Shown: piece after piece, positions 28,331 to 37,187 of the stretch
Layout: each line of letters starts with the position of its first letter
How positions within the stretch are numbered: the stretch's first letter is position 1
Origin: Aurantiochytrium sp. KH105
Lineage: Eukaryota; Sar; Bigyra; Thraustochytrida; Thraustochytriidae
Assembly: GCA_003116975.1 (NCBI GenBank)
Contig: BGKB01000074.1
Coordinates: 186,001-250,000 of the forward strand
Length of the DNA: 64,000 nt
Direction of reading: 5' to 3'
Position numbers and translations under genes: made by a program
The notes under the pieces: model-generated
What the model was told of the DNA's origin: nothing
The model's input: only the letters and a program-made list of their open reading frames with translations
Database searches by the model: none

Positions 28331-30835
28331 GACGAGGCGCCCAAGGTGGCGCGCCAAGCCAAGGATGGCGATGGCGATGGCGATGACGATGAAGACGATG
28401 AAGACGACGATGACGATGACGATGATGATGACGACGACGATGACGATGACGAGGAGGTGGACGATGCCTCCGAGTTCATGCTGCATAACGCCACGGAAAA
28501 GGGCGATGTGGAGGCCGTGAAGCGGCTGATCGATCTGCATATGGCGTCCGTGCGCTATCTGGAGCACCGTAAGACGATCGAGGAGGACAACGAGGAAGAC
28601 CCAGAGAGGCGCAATCAGAAACTGCTCAAATGGGAAGCCACTCACCGCGCGAGACTCCTGGACAAGCGTGACCATGAAGGCTGCACAGCCTTGCACGTTG
28701 CGATTCTTTGGCGACAAATGGAATGCCTCCGTGTATTACTGGCAGCAGGCGCGAAAAAGAGACTTACGTGCAACTTGGCTCCTCTGTCACACCTGATTCT
28801 TGGCGTTGGATCCGTGGAAAAGTGTCGCGACTTCGCTCTCGAGGCGCTGGAGACTGTCCTAGCTGCGCAAGACCATCCCGCCGTGGTCGCGAACAGCCCG
28901 ATTGGCTCGGATAAGATTAATCTCGATGCCCAAGACGACCTCAAGAGGACGTGTCTGCATCTTTGCGCAGAATTCAATGAACCACAGGCTCTCGCCACGG
29001 TCATTCGTTGCGGCGGGGCCAATACCAAGTGGGAAATCACGGACCTCGAGGGAAGAAATGTGCTTCACATTGCGAGCCGAACAAGCCACGGTGAGATTCT
29101 CAAGACTGTTCTAGACAATGAGAGTGTCCCTGCTGAGACGCGCAAGGCGCTGGTGATGCAGGGCGATGAGTTTGGCATGACGCCCGTTCATGTTGCTGCT
29201 GCAAATGGTTTTGCTGAAGGTGTCAAGATCCTCCTCGCAACAGACGCGGAAGCGGCGACGCGAAAAGACGCCCGGGGCCGCGTGCCGGCAGACTGGGCAC
29301 GGCTGCACGGCCACGAGGAGGTGCTCGCCGCTCTCGGCAGTGAAGGTGGCCTGCCCAATGGTGGTGCGTCTGCGCCCGGATCAAGCAAGAAGACGCTGAT
29401 TCTCGCGCACGAGATTTGCGAGCGACACTACACGTGCAGGCCTGCGTGGACGCGCAATCGCGGGTTTTTTGACGTGCCCCCAGAGAACGTGAACCGTCTC
29501 AAGGTGCTCTTGAATGACGAGATTGGTATCTTGCGTTCGGCACGGCTGGCGCCTTCGCTGGCGTGGGGCAAGCCAACACAGGCTGAGATCTCGGACATTC
29601 TCCGGGTTCATGACCACATGTACGTGTCGAAGATCCGCTCGTTCGCGGCACAGCTCGACGAGAATGAGATCGGAGAACTGGATAGCGACACGTCCATATC
29701 GGGCAAGAGCTTTGAGGCCGCATTGTACGCGGCTGGCTCGGTTTGCAATGGCATCGACAGTGTGATGAAGGGCGAGTACCGCAATGTGTTTTGTGCCGTG
29801 CGACCACCGGGCCACCATGCTGGCCCGCGCGGCGTCGTTACGAGTAAGCTGGACCCAGCTGGATCGTATGGATTCTGCCTGCTCAGCAACGCGGCAATCG
29901 GCGCTGCCTACGCGAGGAGCGTCTATCGACACCAGGGGGTGAAGAAGGTTGCGATCATCGACTTTGATGTGCATCACGGTAATGGCACTGAGGCTTGCGT
30001 GAAGAACGTGGTGCCCGGCGAGCACAAGACTCGTCTCGACACGGCATTCTGCGATCTCCAGGTGACGCAGCCGACGTACAAGCCGTGGTTGAGCGAAGAA
30101 GATCCGGACAATATCTTTTTCGCTTCCATTCACGGCTATGGAAAACGCGTGCCTGGACTTGACCCGGACCCGTATGCGCCGCCGCAGGTGGGCATGTTTT
30201 ACCCAAGCGACGGCGCCAACTATGGATTTGGCGATTACTCGAAGCCGGGGCCAGGCGATCCGCGTATCATCGACGTTGGACAGAACAGCAAGAGCCGCAT
30301 GGAATGGCGTACGAGCTGGCGTGTTCATGTGCTGCCGAAGCTGGCCGAGTTCGCGCCAGACCTTATTATCATTTCGGCAGGATTTGATGCTCACGTGCGC
30401 GACGACATCAACATGGGCTACCTTTCGGTGCTGGAACACGACTACTATTGGCTGACGCGTCAACTTGTGAAGATTGCGAACAAGACTGCTAAGGGCAGGG
30501 TCGTTTCCGTTCTCGAAGGCGGCTACAAGATTCAAGGTCAGATCATCAGCCCCTTTGCGCGATCCGTGTGCGCACATGTTGCTGCGCTCACCGAGTCTTC
30601 AAGCACCGAGGTGTATGATGCAGAGGACTCTATTTGGGAGCAGCAGCGTGAGCTGGCTCTTGTCAAGGAGCGGGAGGAAGCCTTGGGTGCTCTTGCCGGC
30701 GAGCCAGAGCGCAAGCGCCCGCGCCGCGCGGCCGCGTCCAAGGAAATCGACTACGTCAAGCTCGACCGCGAGCTTCAAGCACAACAACAACAACAACAGC
30801 AAACCTCGAAGCAGGAACAAGGACAGCAGCAATAA
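28135..30835 (+). CDS. Ankyrin-repeat class II histone deacetylase
   Basis: The protein has a long Asp-rich tract (about 28300-28470), ankyrin repeats (about 28478-29330) and a class II HDAC domain (about 29388-30600). The deacetylase has RPPGHHAG, DFDVHHGNGTE, SIHG, ISAGFDAH and LEGGY, so the zinc Asp/His/Asp and the catalytic Tyr are all present and the enzyme should be active. The C-terminus is a basic stretch (KRPRR, possible nuclear signal) and polyQ. The start is unsettled: one undetermined base at 28265 separates the ATG at 28135 (frame 1) from the main frame. If that N is a spurious extra base, the two frames join; otherwise the first in-frame ATG is at 28478, after the acidic tract. 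Ankyrin plus HDAC in one protein suggests targeting through protein partners. Confidence 0.88.
28265..28265. other. Single undetermined base that shifts the HDAC reading frame
   Basis: Removing this N puts the ATG at 28135 in frame with the HDAC coding region, reading LPGADKYGLLEKWSD across the junction. Confidence 0.7.
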
Positions 30836-31543
30836 TAGCAATAATAGCAACCAAGCAAACGCAGCAATCGCAGCAATCGCAGCAGTGATGAAGAGAGAGA
30901 TTCTGCCGGTAAACTACACTGTATAAGCGAGTTTGCTCTTTTGTTCGCACTCATCATCACTGGAAATTTGGCCTCACTCTCACGCGCCTGGGGGTGTGCG
31001 CGCGGGAGACATAGAGGGAGAAAAGAGCCGTCATAGACACCTTGACACCACAGTTCACGGAAAAGGTCCGACTTTGTGCAGGACTTTGCTCGCCCTACAT
31101 ATCAATCAGTGACTTATGTTGCTTGGTCTTGTACGATATCGTACCGAACACAGTATAAATTGATCGGCAATACTGTTCCTGCTGTCACGGTGTCCGGTGC
31201 GGGGCACAAGAGGGTGGGCAGAGAGCGCGCTCGGCGCGGGCGCGAGGCCAATTCGCTTCACGAGTCCGGCAACGCGCGAGGAGCGAGTGCGTGCGAGTGA
31301 GCGAGCGAGCGAGCCCGCCGCGCCGGGAGCCTGCGAAGAAGAGCGGGTTTCCGTGAAAGCCCCGGTCGAGTTGCGGCGTGAAGACCGCGCGCGGCTTCGG
31401 CAGTGAGAGGGGGGCGGTTACCCTCGTACAGCGCGAGGAAATCGACTTTTTTGTCGTCGCGGACGAACGAGCTCGACGGAAGGCCGTCGAGGAGGAGCTC
31501 GAGGAGGACGTGGCCGTGGCGCACGTTCGAAAGAAAATAAAGG
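30836..31543. promoter_or_regulatory. Region between HDAC and MOB1
   Basis: 708 bp holding the HDAC 3' UTR, with AATAATAGC and CAATCGCAG short repeats just past the stop, and the MOB1 promoter and 5' UTR. No other gene is recognised. Confidence 0.45.
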
Positions 31544-32568
31544 ATGAACTTTCTCAAATCTCGCGCGAACAAGTCTACCTTGCGGCCTGTGAAGAAGCAT
31601 GCGACCGCCAAGAGGAGCACACTCTCGGCTTACACGAAGCGAACCTTGGGTTCTGGCAATCTGCGAGCAGCAGTGACGCTCCCGGATAACGAGGATTTGA
31701 ACGAATGGCTTGCGGCTAACACGGTGGACTTCTTCAATGAAATCTCGCTTCTCTACGGCCTCGTTTCCGATGATGCTGCCAAGTACACCAAGGCTGGTGA
31801 TGGATTCCCTCCTGGCTTCGAGTACCGGTGGGCGGACGGCGTGCAAGTGACCAAACCAATGCGTGTGTCTTCGCCCGAATACGTCGACCTCGTTTTGCTC
31901 TGGACGGAGGACCAGATCAACAATGAGGACATTTTCCCTGTCTCTGAAACCCAGGCCTTTCCATCAGAATTCAAGAACTACGTCAAGGACATCTTCAAGA
32001 GGCTCTTTAGGTACGTTTCTTTTTTGCACATGCCTGTTTTGGGGGAGCGGAGGCTGTTTTTTTTTTTGCGTTTTCGCCTTACTCGTTGGTCGCGCGGACG
32101 CTCTTCATCACGATCCATATTGCAAGCGAGCTTCGTTGTGGCTGTCCCGTTACGATTTCTTTTCTGATTGACCGTGAGTGGTACTAACTTACGCTTTTGT
32201 TTCGATTGCACCCCGTTCCGGCCGACACAGGATTTTTGCCATTATCTATCACCGGCACTTTGCCACCATTGAGAAGCTCGACGCCGCTGCGCACTTGAAC
32301 ACGTGCTTTAAGCACTTTATGTTCTTCATTCTCGAATTTGGCCTTGTTGTAAGTGAATTGCCATGGCTCGCCGTATTCCTCATTCTGTCGCCTTACTAAC
32401 CGATCTTCGCTAAACCTGCCTTGGCCCTGCTGCCCGTGCGACTCGTTCCTCTCCTCCATGATCCCCCCTTTTTTTTTTTTTTTCATCTGACAGGACGAGA
32501 AAGAAATGAAGGCTCTCAAGGGACCCTGCGACCGCATGGTCGAGGAGTACAAGAAGCAGTCCACCTAA
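31544..32568 (+). CDS. MOB1: MOB1-like kinase activator (3 exons) with a lost zinc site
   Basis: Join of 31544-32010, 32231-32348 and 32494-32568, 219 residues. MOB1 proteins activate NDR/LATS kinases in mitotic exit and Hippo signalling. Donors are GTACGT and GTAAGT; acceptors CGACACAG and CTGACAG (the second after a long T tract); phases 2 and 0 fit. Family landmarks are VTLPDNEDLNEWLAANTVDFFN, FEYRWADG, FKRLFRIFAIIYHRHF, AHLNTCFKHF and FFILEFGLV. The two zinc cysteines that normally follow the LYG segment are gone (LVSDDAAKYTKAGDGF) and the first zinc histidine is Ile; only the second histidine remains. Introns are 220 and 145 bp. An AATAAA follows the stop by about 75 bases. Confidence 0.93.
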
Positions 32569-32643
32569 AACGAGCGTTCTTGGTCCCTGCCCCGCCTCGC
32601 CTCGCCTTGCCCCGCGAGCGCCGGCCGGGCCACTCGGAAAGAA

Positions 32644-32649
32644 AATAAA
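32644..32649 (+). promoter_or_regulatory. AATAAA polyadenylation signal, MOB1
   Basis: AATAAA about 75 bases downstream of the MOB1 stop codon, before the next plus-strand gene. The 318-bp MOB1-DECR2 interval also has a GCAAA pentanucleotide run at about 32806-32835. Confidence 0.55.
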
Positions 32650-32886
32650 ATGGACCCTTACTTTTTAGCAGAGACTCCGTAATAGCAAAATCGGTCCGAC
32701 ATGTTGTGTGTTTCTCGTTCTTGTCCTACCCGCCTGACCTCGAGCTCAAGTCCCATGAGCAGATCCAAATCAGCGCCAGCAAGATCAGCGTTGGACTCGG
32801 TGCAAGCAAAGCAAAGCAAAGCAAAGCAAAGCAAGCTAAGGCAAGGCACGCAGGAGGCAGGCGGACGTGGAAAAGGAGGAGAAAAA

Positions 32887-33753
32887 ATGGCGGACGTGGA
32901 CTCGCCCTTCAAGGCGAACGTCATTGCCGGGCGCGTCGTTCTGGTGACGGGAGGAGGGTCCGGAATCGGGTTCGGCATTGCGAAAACGCTGGGCGATCAT
33001 GGAGCCAAGGTGGTCATTATGGGTAGACGAGAGCAGTTCCTGCAGGATGCCTGTGCCAAGTTGGAGCAGCGCGGCATCGAGACGGCGTACTATGCGGGAG
33101 ATGTGCGCAAAGAGGAGGACGCCAAGCGCGTCGTGGACCTCGCGGTGTCCAAATTCGGCCGTCTCGACACGCTGGTGAACTCTGCGGCCGGAAATTTTCT
33201 CGCCCCTGCCGAGGAGATGAGTCTCAACGCCTTTCGCACTGTGCTGGAGATTGATCTTTTTGGTGTCTTCAACATGTGCCGCTGCGCCTTTCCTGCGCTC
33301 AAAGAATCGGGTAACGGTGTCATCATTAACATTTCAGCAACCTTGCACTACAGTGCCACCTGGTACCAAACGCATGCCACGGCGGCAAAGAGTGCGATTG
33401 ATTCGGTCACGCGCCAGCTCGCGCTCGAATGGGGCACATACGGAATTCGCGTCAATGGCATTGCCCCAGGTCCTATTGCAGACACCCCGGGCTTGACGAA
33501 GCTTTCTGGCGGGCGCAATGAGAACGAGAAGATTGCCGCGGGCATTCCGATCGGTCGCGTTGGAACCACGCAAGACATCGGTCTCACCTCGCTCTTTCTC
33601 TGCACCGAGGCGGCCTCCTTTATTTCGGGTGACATTGTTGTCGTCGACGGTGGTCAATGGCTCTTTTCTCCTCAAAGAGTTCCTCGCGAGCAGGTTTCCG
33701 GGTTTTCGCGCAAGATTGAGGGTTCTTCGCGCTCTCAAAAAGCCAAAATCTGA
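32887..33753 (+). CDS. DECR2: Peroxisomal-type 2,4-dienoyl-CoA reductase (SDR family)
   Basis: The 288-residue NADPH-dependent reductase should remove conjugated double bonds in the beta-oxidation of polyunsaturated fatty acids. Seen: TGGGSGIG coenzyme loop, NSAAGNFLAP in place of the usual NAAG, and a QTHATAAKSAIDSVTRQLALEWG segment in which the catalytic Tyr of ordinary short-chain dehydrogenases is absent, as in dienoyl-CoA reductases. It then reads IRVNGIAPGPI and VVDGGQW. The C-terminus AKI is a weak variant of the peroxisomal SKL signal (AKL in animal DECR2). The ATG at 32887 follows an A-rich stretch and is the first before homology. Relevant to a lipid-rich thraustochytrid, if the lineage inference is right. 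Confidence 0.88.
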   Translation: MADVDSPFKANVIAGRVVLVTGGGSGIGFGIAKTLGDHGAKVVIMGRREQFLQDACAKLEQRGIETAYYAGDVRKEEDAKRVVDLAVSKFGRLDTLVNSAAGNFLAPAEEMSLNAFRTVLEIDLFGVFNMCRCAFPALKESGNGVIINISATLHYSATWYQTHATAAKSAIDSVTRQLALEWGTYGIRVNGIAPGPIADTPGLTKLSGGRNENEKIAAGIPIGRVGTTQDIGLTSLFLCTEAASFISGDIVVVDGGQWLFSPQRVPREQVSGFSRKIEGSSRSQKAKI

Positions 33754-34444
33754 TTATTATTTTAATTTTTTTTTATCAATGATCAGATTCTTTCATCTTT
33801 CTCAGTTTTCCGACAAGTCCTGTTCCATTCCATTTCTTCTTTTCTGCGCTGTAGAGGGCAATCTTGATTTCGTTCTTCGTGTGCTCACTGTCAGCTGCTT
33901 TGCGAATTGCATTGCCATGCGTAGCATGCATGCATGAATCGCATGTCTGACTGCCAGCACAGCACTTCATGCGCGACTTTCCATCCCCGCCTCTGCGCTA
34001 TTCTTCTCTCCCCCTCCTCGCCTCCCCCCTCTCGTTGCATTCCATGCACGCCTCGCAGCCACGCTCGCTGGCCTCGAGCGCGTCCAACGAGACGAGTCGG
34101 GACGAGTCCCAGTCTCGGGCTGGCTGTCTTCTACCCGGCCGGCGAGCGCTCCGTCGCAGTAGGCCCAAGCTAGTATTCGATCGCGTTCAACCGCCTTCTT
34201 ACTACGTGCCTGCTGTATGTACTACTCGGGCTGATGCCGAGCTCGTTCTCGTCGGCTGATTGACTCCGCGCTCGCGAGGCCGCGGCGCGGCGCAGGCGGG
34301 GCCGGGGCCGGCAGACCCGGCTGGAGCGTCCTCGCGCGGCGGCAGGGCGCCAGCGGAGAGAGGCGCGGGGCGCGGCCTTGCGCGTCTCCTTCCGCACGGG
34401 CGGCGGCGCGCGAGATCGAGGCGAGGCGAGGCGGCGTGGCGGCC
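33754..34444. promoter_or_regulatory. Region between DECR2 and the TTL-like gene
   Basis: 691 bp. It starts with an A/T-rich 3' UTR-like stretch (ATTATTATTTTAATTTTTTT) and becomes very GC-rich towards the downstream ATG. No gene recognised. Confidence 0.45.
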
Positions 34445-36409
34445 ATGGCGCGGGAGCGGCTGGGCAAGGAGGCCAAGAAGGCGAAAAAGGCCAAGAAGGC
34501 CAAGCGAAAGCCGTCGTCCTCGAGCCTCGCGGACGAGCTGCTGCAGAGCGAGGACGAGCACAAGGGCAAGGCCGCCAAGGGCCCCGGCGGCAGCAAGCGC
34601 ATCCTTCTCGTGCTCGTGGCCCTGGCCGTCGTGTTTGCCCTGTGGAAGGCCACAAGCGGCGGGGGCGGCGGAGGCGATAACGCCCAAGCTGCTGCCGCAG
34701 AAGCCGCGAGCAAGAGCAAGAGCAGCAAAAAGAAAAAGTCCAAGTCCGGCGACGATGAAGAAGGAGGCGAGAATGACGACGAGTCCCTGTCGATGGAAGG
34801 CGTGGACGTGATCGAGTCAAAGCACGGCAAGCTCGGCTGGGATAAGCTCCAGGGACCGCTGGTGACCAAACGACCTCCGCGCGAATGCAGCATTCGCCGC
34901 ATTGCCCCCCAGGTGCGCGAGCCCTTTTTCCTTTTGAACAAGAAAACCAAGTGGAAGCGGCGCATCTACACGTGTCTGCGCCAAAACAAAAAGGCCTGCC
35001 CCAAGGCCATCATGGATGACTTTTTGGCGCGGCGATGGAAGCTCAAGCCGCACGACAAGTCGCTCGAAGACCGTGTCATGTCCACCTTTGTGCTGACAGA
35101 CAGCAACACGCTTGTCAAGCTCAAGGCCGGCCGTCCCCAGGCCTTTCATGCAATTTATACCCTGCACGAAGGGAGCACGTATTTGAACGCGCTCATGGGG
35201 GCCTCGGGCTTGGATGGCTCGATTCTCGAGCAATACGTTGCGCGCTCAAAGCTGGCCAAGAATTTTGGGTGCTCGTACAACGCGCTCAAGATCCAGCCGC
35301 CACAGTTCCAGTACGACGCCTCGAGCGACTGTATCAAGCTGGAAAAGGCCCTGGCTCGTCACCCTTCGGACTCATGGGTGTTGTCTGAGTGGGACCCCGA
35401 AACGGGCGAGGAGAAGCTGACGCTCAAGTCGTCGCAGCAGCTGCAAGCGGAGAAAGACTTTTGCGCCAAGAATGTTCGCGTTTCATCGACGCGCGACTCG
35501 ACGCGGCTCGCCTCCATGGTGGTGGCAAACCCATTCACGGGCTTTGACAACAAGCTCTTTGACGTGCGGAGCTACATTCTTATTGGTAGCACAATGCCCA
35601 TGATGGTGTTTTTCCGACAGGGATTCGTGCGCACTGCGTCTGGTAGCGGATTTCGGTCGCCGTATCAGTTTGACCAGGACGCCCAGGAGGTCTCTTTGGA
35701 CGTTTTCCAGGAATACCTTGCCCGCGAAAAGCTGACTGGATCACACTATGTGGACACCTTTTTGCAGTCGTCGATGAAGCAGGTGGCGCTCTTTCTCTTT
35801 CACGCCACGCGTACCAAAATACACCGTCGGCGCGGCTCTTATCAGATTTTTAGCGTGGACTTTGTCATTGACAAGACCTTCCGCGTGTACCTCGAAAAGA
35901 CCTCGGGGAACCCGGCGATGGAAACGCATAACCGCGTCGACCTCGATGGCCTCATTGCAGACATGCATGATCTCGTGCAGGAGCTTCACGAGGTCCCTGT
36001 GGCCTTTGAAGGCATGGTCAAGGGCGACAAGTACGGCGGCTGGGAGCTCATTTTCAGCGAGCTTTCCGAGTCGTGCGACAAGATCGTTTACAATCCGTGC
36101 CACACCTTCATCGACTTTAACGACAAGGACCTTACGAAGCAGAACAAAAAGGTGGGCAAGGTGCAGCAGACGGCCAAGCGTCTCGACAACGAGCGCAAGC
36201 GCATCGTCAAGAAGACCGAGGAGAAGAAGAAGAATCTCTGTCGCGAGCGCAAGATCCCCTACCCGGGCAACAAGTGCGACAAGTTTTTCAAGGACTTGGA
36301 GCAGGAGGACTTTAACAAGCGTTTTGCCCTGCACGAGAAGTCTTTCAACCCGAACGACTTTCGCCTGCCCAAGCCTGGCGAGGTTTTCGCCCACGAGATT
36401 GTCGAGTGA
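34445..36409 (+). CDS. Membrane-anchored tubulin-tyrosine-ligase-like (TTL) domain protein
   Basis: The 654-residue protein has a Lys-rich N-terminus, one transmembrane segment (about residues 53-67, ILLVLVALAVVFALW) with KR before it, a low-complexity Gly/Ala/Lys/acidic linker, then a globular domain. TTL-like landmarks are FDVRSYILIGSTMPMMVFFRQGFVR and YQIFSVDFVIDKTFRVYLEKTSGNP. The latter occupies the place of the usual FDxxxDxxxxxWLLEVNxxP, but EVN has become EKTSGN. Positive-inside topology would put the domain in the secretory lumen, an odd place for a tubulin-modifying ATP-grasp enzyme. The C-terminus is Lys-rich. The first ATG in frame is 34445 (upstream frame begins at non-ATG). Confidence is high for the gene and moderate for the family; activity is uncertain. 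Confidence 0.68.
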   Translation: MARERLGKEAKKAKKAKKAKRKPSSSSLADELLQSEDEHKGKAAKGPGGSKRILLVLVALAVVFALWKATSGGGGGGDNAQAAAAEAASKSKSSKKKKSKSGDDEEGGENDDESLSMEGVDVIESKHGKLGWDKLQGPLVTKRPPRECSIRRIAPQVREPFFLLNKKTKWKRRIYTCLRQNKKACPKAIMDDFLARRWKLKPHDKSLEDRVMSTFVLTDSNTLVKLKAGRPQAFHAIYTLHEGSTYLNALMGASGLDGSILEQYVARSKLAKNFGCSYNALKIQPPQFQYDASSDCIKLEKALARHPSDSWVLSEWDPETGEEKLTLKSSQQLQAEKDFCAKNVRVSSTRDSTRLASMVVANPFTGFDNKLFDVRSYILIGSTMPMMVFFRQGFVRTASGSGFRSPYQFDQDAQEVSLDVFQEYLAREKLTGSHYVDTFLQSSMKQVALFLFHATRTKIHRRRGSYQIFSVDFVIDKTFRVYLEKTSGNPAMETHNRVDLDGLIADMHDLVQELHEVPVAFEGMVKGDKYGGWELIFSELSESCDKIVYNPCHTFIDFNDKDLTKQNKKVGKVQQTAKRLDNERKRIVKKTEEKKKNLCRERKIPYPGNKCDKFFKDLEQEDFNKRFALHEKSFNPNDFRLPKPGEVFAHEIVE

Positions 36410-36715
36410 GCCGACCCCTCGTGCGCCCGTAAGTATAGCTGTTTGTCATGACCTTATCTTTCCCCCTTCTTTCCTCTCTGCTTGAGAGCGTGCATGAGCC
36501 AAAGGCTGAGCGAGCGTCCGTCGAGCCGTCCAGCCGCAGAGTACCGCCGGTGCCTGCCGCCACGATCGAGGCTGCTCCGTCGCGCTGCACCTCATCTTTC
36601 CCGACGAGGGGAGAAGCCTCACGACGACGCCCTGCTCCCGTGACATGCGATGCCGTGCGTGAAAAAGTGCCCCGCGCCCGTGATGCCGTGCCTGCGCAGT
36701 AGGCTATAGGCTATA

Positions 36716-36717
36716 CC

Positions 36718-36748
<31 letters not shown>

Positions 36749-36780
36749 TAGACAGACAGTCAGTCACACAGACAGACAGT
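36716..36780. repeat. GACA tetranucleotide microsatellite
   Basis: About 16 near-perfect ACAG units with GATA and GTCA interruptions. Confidence 0.9.
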
Positions 36781-37008
36781 GGCAGACGCTGGCGCGTGCA
36801 GAAGGTGCGCGGCCGAACGCCAGCGGCGGCGAGCGAGGCCGGGCGTGCGGGCGGGCGTGCGAGGCGCTGCAGAGCCGCAGCCGCGCAGAGCGGCGGGCGA
36901 CCCGGTCGACCGCGGGCGGGCTGGTCTCCTCTCCTCTCGCCTGGTCCCATCCGCTGGCCTCTTCTCGCATCTCCGCCCATCTGGGCTCGCCGGTCGGGTT
37001 GGTTGATC

Positions 37009-37065
37009 TCATCTCGACTCGACTCGACTCGACTCGACTCGTCTCGTCTCGTCTCGTCGCATCTC
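37009..37065. repeat. CGACT / CGTCT pentanucleotide microsatellite
   Basis: Tandem TCGAC units pass into TCGTC units, about 150 bases upstream of the kinase start codon. Confidence 0.85.
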
Positions 37066-37187
37066 ATCGCCTCTCCTCCTCTCCCCTCTCCTCCGGGCTG
37101 CGCCCGCGGGGCCGGTCGCCGCGCCTGCGCGGGAGGGCAGAGAGCAGGGCGGCGCGGAGGCGGAGAGCGGCGGGCCCGGCCGGCGCC

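Larger units (their letters stand above)
36410..37187. promoter_or_regulatory. Region between the TTL-like and kinase genes, microsatellite-rich
   Basis: 778 bp with a GACA tetranucleotide array and a CGACT/TCGTC pentanucleotide array. It contains the kinase promoter and 5' UTR. The long open frames across it are repeat-driven. Confidence 0.5.
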
